A stretch of DNA of 64,000 bases, taken from the NCBI GenBank assembly GCA_027487385.1, contig JAIYDS010000022.1:1-64000 (forward strand), read 5' to 3'. The translations under genes were made by a program, and so were the position numbers. Position 1 is the first letter of the stretch; the number at the start of each line of letters is the position of its first letter. Origin of the DNA: Acetobacteraceae bacterium (GTDB taxonomy: Bacteria > Pseudomonadota > Alphaproteobacteria > Acetobacterales > Acetobacteraceae). Under the pieces are notes generated by a model that saw only the letters and a list, made by a program, of their open reading frames with translations, was not told the origin of the DNA and did no database searches. This document shows, in pieces, positions 8,092 through 16,231 of the stretch.

Positions 8092-9928
8092 CGTCACCCC
8101 GAAGACCGAAGCCGGGGCGAAATCCGACGCCAAGCCCGGCCGCCGCGGGGCCAAGCCGGCCGAGCAGGCGCTCGCGGGCATCGGCGTCTCGCCCGGCATC
8201 GTCATCGGGACCATCTACGACACCACCGAAGCGCCCGCCGAAGCTCCGCGCCGGGAAATCTCCGCCGAGGCGGTGGAGATGGAGCGGACCAAGCTGCAGG
8301 ATGCGGCCGCGCTCTCCCGCAAGCAGGTCTCCAAGCTCAAGACCCGCCTTTCCGTCCTGCCCGAGGAAGCGCAGGAGGAGCTGGAGCCGCTGCTCGACGC
8401 CTATATCCTCATGCTCGGCAATTCGCGGCTGCTGCGCGGCGCGCGCAAGCGCATCGGCGAGGAACTGCTCTCGGCCGAGACCGCCGTGCAGGATGAGGCC
8501 GAGGCCATCGCCCAGGCCATCCTCGCCGCCAAGGGCGATGACAAGGCCGGGCTGAACCGCCGCGCCGGCGAGGTGCGCGAGATCGCCCGCCGCCTGACGC
8601 GCAACCTGACGGCCACCCCCTTCCGCAGCCTCAAGGGCGTGCCGGCCGGCGCCATCCTCGTCGCCGATGAGCTCACCCCTGCCGATGCCGCGCTGCTGGA
8701 ACCCGGCAAGATCGCCGCCGTCGCCACCGAGGAGGGCGGCGCCGATGGCCACACCGCCATCATGCTGCGGGCGCTGGGCATTCCCGCCATCCTCGGCTGC
8801 CACGGGCTGACCGCCGCCGCCCAGCGCGGCGACATGGCGGTGCTGGATGGCGGCGCCGGCCTCATCACACTGCACCCCGAAGCCGCAACCATCGCCCGCG
8901 CCAAGGAGGGTCTGGCCGCCCAGGCCAAGGAACGCGCGCGCCTGGGAAAACTGCGCCGCCTGCCGGCCGAGACCACCGATGGGCAATTGGTCGAGCTCCA
9001 GGCCAATCTGGAAATCCCGGCGGAGCTGCCGCTGATCGCCCAGGCCGGCGCCCAGGGCATCGGCCTGCTGCGGACCGAGTTCCTCTTCATGAACCGCGAG
9101 GACCTGCCCGACGAAGACGCGCAGGTGGAGGCCTATCGCGCCGTCCTCGAAGCCATGGGGCAGGACCCGGTCACCATCCGCGTGCTCGATTGGGGCGGCG
9201 AGAAGGATATGGAAGCCTTGGCCGAGGGCGTGCCCGTCGCCACCGGCCCCAACCCGGCGCTGGGCCTGCGCGGCCTGCGGCTGCTGCTGAAGCGCCCGCA
9301 TCTGCTGGAAGAGCAATTCGCCGCCATCCTGCGCGTGGCGCAGCTGGGTCAGGTGCGCATCCTGCTGCCCATGGTCACCGTGCCCTCCGAAGTGGCCCAG
9401 GCACGCGAGATCTATGAGCGCGTGGCCCGCCGCCTGCGCCGCCGCGGCGAATCCCTGCCGGAAAAACTCCCGCCGCTGGGCGCCATGATCGAGACGCCAG
9501 GCGCAGCGCTGGCCGCCGATGCCATCGCGCTGGAGGCGGATTTCTTCGCCATCGGCACGAATGACCTGACCATGTACACGCTCGCCGTGGACCGCGCCGA
9601 GATTGACGTGGCCCACCTGTACGACCCCCTTCACCCGGCCGTGCTGCGCCTGATGCAATTCGCCACCGAAGCGGCGCTCCGGCTGCGGATGCCCGTCAGC
9701 GTCTGCGGCGAGATGGCGGGGAACCCGAAGCTGGTGCCGCTGCTGCTGGGGCTTGGCCTGCGCAGCCTGTCGATGAATGCCAGCTCCATCCCGCGGGTGA
9801 AGCAGGCGGTGCGGGCGCTCGACATTGATGATTGCGCGCGGTTTGCCCGCAGGGTGATGGAACAAAGCGATCCGAAGCGGATCGCGGAGCTGGTGGAGGA
9901 ATTCGCCAGCAAGAACAACGAAAAATGA
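8081..9928 (+). CDS. ptsI: Phosphoenolpyruvate-protein phosphotransferase, enzyme I
   Basis: A 615-residue EI that takes phosphate from PEP to HPr. GGADGHTAIMLRALGIPAI holds the phospho-histidine, LLRTEFLFMNRE and LGLRGLRLLLKRP are PEP-binding segments, FFAIGTNDLTMYTLAVDR is the family signature and VSVCGEMAGNP carries the catalytic cysteine. The ATG at 8081 lies inside the end of ptsH and is preferred to an upstream codon at 8036 that adds an unrelated 15 residues. The first about 30 residues are Lys/Ala-rich and precede the standard N-terminus. It is the last gene of the operon and is followed by hairpins at 9933. Confidence 0.95.
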   Translation: MKTDVTPKTEAGAKSDAKPGRRGAKPAEQALAGIGVSPGIVIGTIYDTTEAPAEAPRREISAEAVEMERTKLQDAAALSRKQVSKLKTRLSVLPEEAQEELEPLLDAYILMLGNSRLLRGARKRIGEELLSAETAVQDEAEAIAQAILAAKGDDKAGLNRRAGEVREIARRLTRNLTATPFRSLKGVPAGAILVADELTPADAALLEPGKIAAVATEEGGADGHTAIMLRALGIPAILGCHGLTAAAQRGDMAVLDGGAGLITLHPEAATIARAKEGLAAQAKERARLGKLRRLPAETTDGQLVELQANLEIPAELPLIAQAGAQGIGLLRTEFLFMNREDLPDEDAQVEAYRAVLEAMGQDPVTIRVLDWGGEKDMEALAEGVPVATGPNPALGLRGLRLLLKRPHLLEEQFAAILRVAQLGQVRILLPMVTVPSEVAQAREIYERVARRLRRRGESLPEKLPPLGAMIETPGAALAADAIALEADFFAIGTNDLTMYTLAVDRAEIDVAHLYDPLHPAVLRLMQFATEAALRLRMPVSVCGEMAGNPKLVPLLLGLGLRSLSMNASSIPRVKQAVRALDIDDCARFARRVMEQSDPKRIAELVEEFASKNNEK

Positions 9929-9932
9929 AGTT

Positions 9933-9979
9933 CCAGGGCGCTGCCCTGGACCCGCTGGGGCCGAAAGGCCCCAGACCCC
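9933..9979. repeat. 47-bp hairpin element, left copy bracketing the SDR gene
   Basis: The element contains two small hairpins, CAGGGC-GCT-GCCCTG and CTGGGGCC-GAAA-GGCCCCAG, then ACCCC. It sits between the 3' ends of the convergent ptsI and SDR genes, where it would serve as a terminator. Its reverse complement, with a single mismatch, is at 10743-10789. Confidence 0.8.
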
Positions 9980-9983
9980 AAAG

Positions 9984-10730
9984 CTAAATCAATCCGCCGT
10001 TCACGTGCCAGGTTTGGCCGGTCACGTAGGCTGCCTCCGCGGAGGCGACGAAGTTCACCGCCGCCGCCACGTCATCCGGCGTGCCCAGGCGGCCGAGCGG
10101 CACGCTGCGCTTCACCATCTCCCATTGGGCGGGCGAATAGGCGGCATGGGCGCCGGGGTCCTTCTGGGTGAAGCCGGGGGCCACCGCATTCACCGTGACG
10201 CCGCGCGGCGCGTATTCGATGGCCAGGCCGCGCACCAGGGCCTCCACCGCCGCCTTCGCCGCCGAGGTCGCGGGGAAGACCGTCACATCATTGCGGAAGG
10301 TGTGCGCCACGAAGCTGGAGATGGCGATGAGGCGCGGATCCTGCCCCTCCGCCAGCACCGGCAGCGCCGCGCGGGCCAGGCGGATGAAGGCCCAGAGCAC
10401 CGTGTCGAAGGTCCGCGCCAGTTGCGCGTCATCGGTCTGCAGCAGCGGCGTCTTGTCGGCGAAGCCCGCATTGGCGACGACGACATCCAGCCGGCCAAAC
10501 TGATCGAGCGCGGCCTGGACCAGCGCGGCGGGGGTTTCCGGGGCGGCAATGTCGCCCAGGATGACATGGGCCTTGGCGCCCTTGGCGCGGACGGCCTCGG
10601 CGGTGCGTTCCGCCCCTTCGGCGTTCTTGCGGGTGTGGATCAGAAAGGCGGTGTTGGGCTGGGCCATCCGCCGGCAACAGGCAGCCCCAATCCCGCTAGC
10701 GGCCCCGGTCACCAGAATAACGCGATCCAT
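9984..10730 (-). CDS. Short-chain dehydrogenase/reductase-like protein, catalytic tyrosine missing
   Basis: A 248-residue Rossmann protein of the SDR family. TGAASGIG binds the dinucleotide, VVANAGF is the NAG motif, AISSF supplies the serine, and VNAVAPGF and VTGQTWHVNGG are the usual later motifs. The YxxxK site instead reads TSAAK, so the lysine is kept but the catalytic tyrosine is threonine. This may be an inactive or non-reducing homologue. It is the last minus-strand gene after the carotenoid set and is separated from the aldehyde dehydrogenase by a repeat, so membership in that pathway is uncertain. Confidence 0.85.
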   Translation of the reverse strand: MDRVILVTGAASGIGAACCRRMAQPNTAFLIHTRKNAEGAERTAEAVRAKGAKAHVILGDIAAPETPAALVQAALDQFGRLDVVVANAGFADKTPLLQTDDAQLARTFDTVLWAFIRLARAALPVLAEGQDPRLIAISSFVAHTFRNDVTVFPATSAAKAAVEALVRGLAIEYAPRGVTVNAVAPGFTQKDPGAHAAYSPAQWEMVKRSVPLGRLGTPDDVAAAVNFVASAEAAYVTGQTWHVNGGLI

Positions 10731-10742
10731 CTCTTCACTCCT

Positions 10743-10789
10743 GGGGTCTGGGGCCTCTCGGCCCCAGCGGGTCCAGGGCAGCGCCCTGG
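10743..10789. repeat. 47-bp hairpin element, right copy bracketing the SDR gene
   Basis: This is the reverse complement of the element at 9933-9979, with one mismatch in the loop (GAGA in place of GAAA). It lies in the 67-bp gap between the stop of the aldehyde dehydrogenase gene and the start of the SDR gene. It is at the 3' end of the former, as expected for a terminator. Confidence 0.8.
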
Positions 10790-10797
10790 CGTTTGTT

Positions 10798-12126
10798 TTA
10801 CTTGATGCCCACCAACTGCCGGATCAGCTTTTTCGCGAAACCCGATTGCGGCCGATCGAACATCCGCGCCATCGCCCAGCGCGGATTGCGCATCCGTGCC
10901 CGAGGGTTGCTGAATTCCCGGAATCCGGCCTCGCCATTGCGCCGCCCGAAGCCCGAGGCCCCGACGCCGCCGAAGCCGAGGCCCGGCAGGGCCGCATATT
11001 CCACCGCCCGTTCCGTCACCAGCGCGCCGGATTTCGTCTGCGCGGCGACCATCGCTTCCTCGCTCGGATTGGCGCCGAAGAGGTAGATCGCCAGGGGGTG
11101 CGGCCGCGCGCGGACCCAGGCGAGCGCGTCCTCCAGCGTGGCGCATTCCTCCATGGCCAGGATGGGGCCGAAGATTTCCTCGCGCGCCAGCCCGCCCTGG
11201 GCCAAGGCCAGGCCGATGGAGCGGGGCTCCGGCGACATCCAGGCGATGGTGGCGCCCTGGCTCAGCGCGTCCAGCCGCGCCTGCTGGCGGGCGTTGATGA
11301 CGGCGGTGCCGGTCTCCGTCACGCCGCTTTCGCGGGCGGCGCGGGCGAATTCGGCGGCGCTGTGGCCGATCAGCAGCACGGTGTCGGGCGCGATGCAGGT
11401 CTGCCCCGCATTCACCGCCTTGGCGACGAGGATGTCGCGCGCGGCGCGCTTCAGATCGGCGCCGGGCAGCACCAAGGCCGGGCATTTGCCGCCGAGTTCG
11501 AGCGTGAGCGGCGTGAGGTGGGCGGCGGCGGCCGCCATGACGCGGCGGCCGATCTCGGTGCCGCCGGTGAAGACCAGATGGTCCCAGGGCTGGGCGGCGA
11601 AATCCTGTGCCACATCGGGCCCGCCCTGCACCACGCGGGCGATGCGCGGCCCCCAGGCCTCGGCCAGGATGGTTTCGATCAGGGCCGCCACGCGCGGCGC
11701 GGCCTCCGAGGGCTTGATGACCACGCGGTTGCCGGCCGCGATGGCATCCACCGCTGGCATCAGGGCCAACTGCATCGGGTAGTTCCAGGGCGCCATGATG
11801 CCGATGACGCCCTTGGGCACGTGTTCGACCCAGGCGCGGGCCGGCAGGAAGGGAAAGGGCACGCCGGCGCGCCGGGGCCGCGCCCAGCCGCGCAGCTTGC
11901 GGCGCGAATAGGCGCAGGCATCGGCGATGAGCAGCACATCGGCCAGCAGCGTGTCCTCCGGGCTGCGGGCGCCGTAATCGGCGGCGGCGGCATCGGCGAT
12001 GGCCTGGGCGTGTTTCAGCACCACGCGGCGCAACTCGGCCAGCAGGGCGCGGCGCTGGTCGAGGCTCAGCGCGCCTTCCTCGGCCTCCACGGCACGCAGC
12101 GCCATCAGGGCGGTGTAGGCGCTCAT
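10798..12126 (-). CDS. Aldehyde dehydrogenase, probable carotenoid-aldehyde oxidase (AldH/CrtNc role)
   Basis: A 442-residue NAD(P)-dependent aldehyde dehydrogenase. APWNYPMQLALMPAV is the coenzyme strand, VFTGGTEIGRRVM the nucleotide loop, LELGGKCP holds the general-base glutamate and VNAGQTCIAPD the catalytic cysteine. By sequence it resembles the coniferyl/long-chain aldehyde dehydrogenase group. Its start overlaps hpnE by 4 nt, and the linked CrtN/CrtP-type genes suggest the substrate is a C30 apocarotenoid aldehyde that it oxidises to the acid. The substrate is inference. The ATG at 12126 matches the family N-terminus; longer frames upstream are shadow sequence over hpnE. Confidence 0.85.
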   Translation of the reverse strand: MSAYTALMALRAVEAEEGALSLDQRRALLAELRRVVLKHAQAIADAAAADYGARSPEDTLLADVLLIADACAYSRRKLRGWARPRRAGVPFPFLPARAWVEHVPKGVIGIMAPWNYPMQLALMPAVDAIAAGNRVVIKPSEAAPRVAALIETILAEAWGPRIARVVQGGPDVAQDFAAQPWDHLVFTGGTEIGRRVMAAAAAHLTPLTLELGGKCPALVLPGADLKRAARDILVAKAVNAGQTCIAPDTVLLIGHSAAEFARAARESGVTETGTAVINARQQARLDALSQGATIAWMSPEPRSIGLALAQGGLAREEIFGPILAMEECATLEDALAWVRARPHPLAIYLFGANPSEEAMVAAQTKSGALVTERAVEYAALPGLGFGGVGASGFGRRNGEAGFREFSNPRARMRNPRWAMARMFDRPQSGFAKKLIRQLVGIK

Positions 12127-13340
12127 GCCAGGGCCTCCTTCGCGGCGGCTTGGCCGGAGCAGATGGCGGCCTCGATGGTCGCGGGCAGATGCGGCCAGGT
12201 CCAGTCGCCGGCCAGGACCAGGTTGGCGAGCGGGCGGCGGGGCGGCGTCGGAATCGGGCCGGGGCGCTGGCGCGGCGTGGCGCGGCGCTCCTTGATGACA
12301 CGGCAGGCGGGCGGCGCCTCGGGCCAATCGCCGGGCACATGGAAGGCGCGGACGGCGCGCAGGATTTCCGCCCAGGCGCGCGGCGCCAGTTCCGCCACAT
12401 CCTGCTCGGCCTCGGCATCGCCGGCGCTGATGGTGACGGCGACCCCCTCGGGCCGGATCAGCACCCATTGGCACAGGGCGCCCAGAAGCCCCAGGAAGCG
12501 CACCTGGCCGCCCGGCTGGAAGGCGAAATGCAGGTTCACGATGGGGGCGAAGGCGTCGGGCGCAGGGATGCCGGTCAGCATGCGCTGCGCCTCCCAGGGC
12601 GGCAGGGCGAGGATCACGCGGTCCGCCTCGCCCAGCATCACGTCGCTTTCCTGGAAGGTGAGGCTGGTGGCGCGGCCGTTGCTGGACTGGATGGCGCGCA
12701 GCCGGCTGCCGGGGCGATAAGCCCCCCCCGCGGCGGCGAAGACGGCCAAGGCGGGGTCCACCAGATCCGGCCCCAGCCCGCGCCGCGCGACGAACAGGCG
12801 GGCCGCGCCTGGCGCGCCCAGGCGGCGCAGCACCTGGCCGAGGCGGTGGGTGGAGGCCTCGGAGGAGGGTGTGTTGAGGGCGGCAATCACCAGCGGGTCC
12901 ACGAAGCCGCGCAGGAAGGCGGGATGCGCGGCCATGGCCTCGGCGATGGTGCGGTCCCGGAAGGGCAGCGCCATGGCCATGAGCGCCAGCACGCCCCCCC
13001 AGGACACGCCGGCCGGCCGCCGCGCGCCATTCCACCAGCCGGCGGGCGAGAGCGCGACCAGCCGGGCCGAGGAATCCGTGCAGTCATAGACCGGCAGCCC
13101 ATCGGGCTCGGGCTGGACCCAGTATTGCCGGGCGCCGATGGCGTCCAGGAAGCCCAGCGCGGCGGTGTTGCAACCGATCAGCGCATGGGTGCCATTGTCG
13201 GTGCCATCGGGCAGCGCCCGGGCGCGGCCGCCGGCGCCGGGCGTGGCCTCGTAGAGCGTGACGGCGTGGCCCTGGGTGGCCAGGGCATGGGCGGCGGCCA
13301 AACCGGCCATGCCGGCGCCGATGATGTGAGAGTGAGTCAA
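12123..13340 (-). CDS. hpnE: Hydroxysqualene dehydroxylase HpnE
   Basis: A 405-residue FAD amine-oxidase-fold enzyme that reduces hydroxysqualene to squalene, the third step after HpnC and HpnD. IIGAGMAGLAAAHALA is the FAD-binding glycine motif with the following YEATPGAGGRA, and LVLAGDWTWPHLPATIEAA is the C-terminal FAD motif typical of HpnE. Length is normal. It lies next to the HpnC-HpnD fusion gene, but a full palindrome separates the two. Its end overlaps the aldehyde dehydrogenase start. Confidence 0.9.
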   Translation of the reverse strand: MTHSHIIGAGMAGLAAAHALATQGHAVTLYEATPGAGGRARALPDGTDNGTHALIGCNTAALGFLDAIGARQYWVQPEPDGLPVYDCTDSSARLVALSPAGWWNGARRPAGVSWGGVLALMAMALPFRDRTIAEAMAAHPAFLRGFVDPLVIAALNTPSSEASTHRLGQVLRRLGAPGAARLFVARRGLGPDLVDPALAVFAAAGGAYRPGSRLRAIQSSNGRATSLTFQESDVMLGEADRVILALPPWEAQRMLTGIPAPDAFAPIVNLHFAFQPGGQVRFLGLLGALCQWVLIRPEGVAVTISAGDAEAEQDVAELAPRAWAEILRAVRAFHVPGDWPEAPPACRVIKERRATPRQRPGPIPTPPRRPLANLVLAGDWTWPHLPATIEAAICSGQAAAKEALA

Positions 13341-13347
13341 AAACAGG

Positions 13348-13427
13348 GCCTCCGGCGGCTGGGGCCACGGGCCCCAGACCCCATTCCATTAAAGGGGTCT
13401 GGGGCCTCGGCCCCAGCCGCCGGAGGC
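13348..13427. repeat. Full palindromic intergenic element (copy 2)
   Basis: Left arm 13348-13382 and right arm 13394-13427 are near-perfect inverted copies around an 11-nt AT-rich loop. A TTTTT run follows at 13431. It lies between the end of the hpnC-hpnD fusion gene and the start of hpnE, within one co-directional gene series. It could cut transcription between the prenyl-transfer step and hpnE. Confidence 0.85.
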
Positions 13428-13437
13428 ATGTTTTTCT

Positions 13438-15063
13438 TCATTTCCCCGTCACCGCAAACACCGCCATCCGAAACTTCTCCGCGCGCGTCATCCGCGCCCT
13501 CGGCCGCGCGCCCGCCCAGCCGCGCCGCAGCATATGGTCCAGGATGCGCCGATAGCCCCACATCATCACCCGCGCCGGCCGCAGCGCCTCCACATCATAG
13601 CGCGGCAGCTCCGCCTCGGCCCGGAAGAAGCCGGCGATGGCCTTGCCCGCCAGCTCCTTGCAGATGCCGGCAAAGGCCGGATGCGTGACGATGGACTGCG
13701 CCGGCCCATCCGGAATCCCGGCCTTCTGCAGGATGGAGAGAGGGATATAGACGCGGTCCCGCGTCGCATCCTCATCCACGTCGCGCAGGATATTGGTCAG
13801 CTGGAAGGTATGGCCCAGGGCGAGGCCCCAGGCCTCCGCACGCGGCTCGCCAAAGATGCGCACCGACATGGCGCCCACACTGCCCGCCACGCGGCGGCAA
13901 TAGAGGTCGAGCGCGGCTTCGTCCGGCAGGCGCAAATGGTCGGCGGCGTCGGTCTCCATGCCCGCCACCATCGCCTCGCATTCCGCCAGCGGGATTTCAA
14001 AGGCCTCGCGCGCCAGGAGAAGCTCGCGGGAGAGGGCGCAATCCGGGGCGGTCAGCTTGGCGCGCCAGGCGGCGAGCAGGCGGCGCTTTTCGCCCTCCGG
14101 CATGGCGCCATCGGCGATGTCATCCACCACGCGGCAAAAGGCATAGACGGCCCAGAGCGCGCGGCGCCGCTCGCCCTTCAGCGTCGCCATGCCGCGTGCG
14201 AAGGAGGAACCGGCGCGGCTGACGCGGGTGGCGACGATGGCGGGGTCGCTCGGCCCAAGGAAGGGCGCGGCCAGCAATTCCCGCGCGAAATCCGTCTTGC
14301 CCAGCGCGACCCGCCCCAGCACCGGATCGGCCAGGCGCAGCTTGGCCAGCAGGCGGCGCGCCAGGCCAATGGTCATGGCCGACTGGATCGCGAGGCGCCG
14401 CGCCGTGCAGAGGCGCGGCAGGGCGGCGGCGCGGTCCAGCAACTCCTCCACCCGGTCCAGCGCGGCGTCGAGGATGTCGCGGCGGCGCGGATTCGCGGGT
14501 TCGAAGAAGGCGGCCTCGCCGCCCGCCAGGGCCAGCCAGGTTTGCGGCAGATAGACGCGGTCCAGCTTGTCGCGATCCGGCACCAGGTCCTGGATGTGGT
14601 TCAGGATCTGCAGCGCGGTGCAAAGGCCGTCGGCGGCGCGCTTGGCGGCGTCACTGTCGGTGCCGTGCAGGCGCAGCAGCATGCGCCCGACCGGATCGGC
14701 GCTGCGGCGGCAGTAATCCTCGAGGTCGGCCCATTCGGCGTAGCGCGCCTGCTCGGAATCCTGCCGGAAGGCGGAGAGCATGAGGCGGGCTTCGTCCACG
14801 CCCACACCCAGCGCCTGCATCCGGGCACCTTCCTCCAGCGCCGTGCGCGGATCATCGAGGGAAGCCTCCATCGCATCCAGCCGCGCGAGCTTTTCGGCGG
14901 GGGCGAGGCTTTCGCTGTCGGCGATGTCATCGGCCATGCGCACGAAGCGATAAAAGGCCATGACCTTCGCCCGCACCGGCTTCGCCAGGATGAGCGAGGC
15001 GGTGGGGAAATTCTCGGTGTCATGGGTGCGGTTGGGGGCACCCGGCGCGGTCACATCGCTCAT
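13438..15063 (-). CDS. HpnC-HpnD fusion: presqualene/hydroxysqualene synthase
   Basis: A 541-residue protein with two complete trans-isoprenyl diphosphate synthase domains. Residues about 1-265 match HpnC, opening with HDTENFPTASLILAKP and containing FVRMADDIADSE and a second acidic site at LVPDRDKLDRVYLP. Residues about 266-541 match HpnD, opening with ATRVSRAGSSFARGM and containing FCRVVDDIADG and LRDVDEDATRDRVYIP. Together they would turn two farnesyl diphosphates into presqualene diphosphate and then hydroxysqualene. The two are normally separate genes of about 280 residues each. The frame is open throughout, with no internal stop, so this is a true fusion rather than a misread overlap. 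It supplies HpnE. Confidence 0.9.
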   Translation of the reverse strand: MSDVTAPGAPNRTHDTENFPTASLILAKPVRAKVMAFYRFVRMADDIADSESLAPAEKLARLDAMEASLDDPRTALEEGARMQALGVGVDEARLMLSAFRQDSEQARYAEWADLEDYCRRSADPVGRMLLRLHGTDSDAAKRAADGLCTALQILNHIQDLVPDRDKLDRVYLPQTWLALAGGEAAFFEPANPRRRDILDAALDRVEELLDRAAALPRLCTARRLAIQSAMTIGLARRLLAKLRLADPVLGRVALGKTDFARELLAAPFLGPSDPAIVATRVSRAGSSFARGMATLKGERRRALWAVYAFCRVVDDIADGAMPEGEKRRLLAAWRAKLTAPDCALSRELLLAREAFEIPLAECEAMVAGMETDAADHLRLPDEAALDLYCRRVAGSVGAMSVRIFGEPRAEAWGLALGHTFQLTNILRDVDEDATRDRVYIPLSILQKAGIPDGPAQSIVTHPAFAGICKELAGKAIAGFFRAEAELPRYDVEALRPARVMMWGYRRILDHMLRRGWAGARPRARMTRAEKFRMAVFAVTGK

Positions 15064-15129
15064 GCTGCCTTTGTGGCTGGTGTCGCGCCCGCTTTCCAGC
15101 CCGGGGTGGGCGGGAAGAGTGGGCCCGGC

Positions 15130-16230
15130 TCAGCCCTCGGCCTTGGCGGCGGTATAGGCCCGGCCCTTCCAGCCCGCCTTCAGCCCCAGCGCGGAGCGCA
15201 CCAGCGCCGTCCATTGGATGGCCAAGGCCACCAGCACGGTGAAGGGGTGCAGCGGCACCGTCCACCAGGGCTCACCCGTGCGCCAGGTGACGGCGGCGCG
15301 CAGCGCGAACATCAGGATGATGGTCAGCACCGCCTCGCCATTGGGCAGCAGCGCCCAGGGCCAGAGATGGGCACCGGCCAGCAGCACGGTCCAGATCGGC
15401 AGGCCGACGGGCGTGGCCATCCCCTCGCGCGCATTCTTGATGAAGCCGCCCCAGGCATGGCCGAAGCCCTCATACATGCGGCAGGTGGCGAGCGGCGTGC
15501 CATCCACGATTTCCGTGTCATGCCCATGCTCGCGGAAGCGGCGGGCGAGCGCGATGCCGTCATGCAGCACGCCCTTGATGGCGGTGTGGCCGCCAATCGC
15601 CTCATAGGCGCGGCGATCCACCAGGATGAGCTGGCCGCAGGCGGCGGCCAGGCTCGCCTTGCGCTGCACGGCGCGCCCACCAAAGGGCAGGTAGCAGATC
15701 AGCAGGAAGTTGATGAAGGGGACGGTCAGCCCCTCGCCCAGGCCGCGAATGATCTGGCGCGGCACGCCGCTCACCATGGCGATGGACTTGCTGGCGCTGT
15801 GCTCCGCCATGGCCGCGGCGGCATGCGGGGCCAGGCGCACATCCGCGTCAATGAACAGCAGATGCGTGCCCGTCGCGGCCTCGGCCAGGCGGGCGCAGGC
15901 ATGCACCTTGCCGGTCCAGCCCGGCGGCAGGCTCGGCGCCTGCACCAGGCGCACGCGCGCATCGCGCGCCGCATAGGATTGCACGATGCTGGCCGTGGCG
16001 TCGGTGCTGCCATCATCCATCACCACCACCTCGACCGCGCAGCCGGTGGAGGCCAGCGCCGCATCCAGGCAGCCGGCGATATTGCCCGCCTCGTTGCGGG
16101 CCGGGATCAGGATGGAGACGAGGGTGCCCGGGGCCGGTGCGCCGCGCAGCCGCGGCATGCGCCGCAGGTTGATGATGCCGAAGATGATCGGCAGCAGGGC
16201 GAGGGCCAGGGCGATATGGGCGAATTCCAT
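15130..16230 (-). CDS. Family 2 glycosyltransferase, probable carotenoid-acid glucosyltransferase (CrtQ/HpnB-like)
   Basis: A 366-residue membrane-associated GT2 enzyme. It has an N-terminal helix (FAHIALALALLPIIFGII), a GT-A domain with SILIPARNEAGNI, VVMDDGSTD, LPPGWTGK and LLFIDADV, and three C-terminal hydrophobic segments. The general pattern resembles HpnB and the CrtQ/CruC carotenoid glycosyltransferases. In this operon the expected role is attaching a sugar to the carboxyl end of a C30 carotenoic acid, which is inference. The ATG at 16230 follows the acyltransferase stop by one base and has GAGG upstream, so it is preferred to the longer frame starting at 16284. Confidence 0.8.
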   Translation of the reverse strand: MEFAHIALALALLPIIFGIINLRRMPRLRGAPAPGTLVSILIPARNEAGNIAGCLDAALASTGCAVEVVVMDDGSTDATASIVQSYAARDARVRLVQAPSLPPGWTGKVHACARLAEAATGTHLLFIDADVRLAPHAAAAMAEHSASKSIAMVSGVPRQIIRGLGEGLTVPFINFLLICYLPFGGRAVQRKASLAAACGQLILVDRRAYEAIGGHTAIKGVLHDGIALARRFREHGHDTEIVDGTPLATCRMYEGFGHAWGGFIKNAREGMATPVGLPIWTVLLAGAHLWPWALLPNGEAVLTIILMFALRAAVTWRTGEPWWTVPLHPFTVLVALAIQWTALVRSALGLKAGWKGRAYTAAKAEG

Positions 16231-16231
16231 C

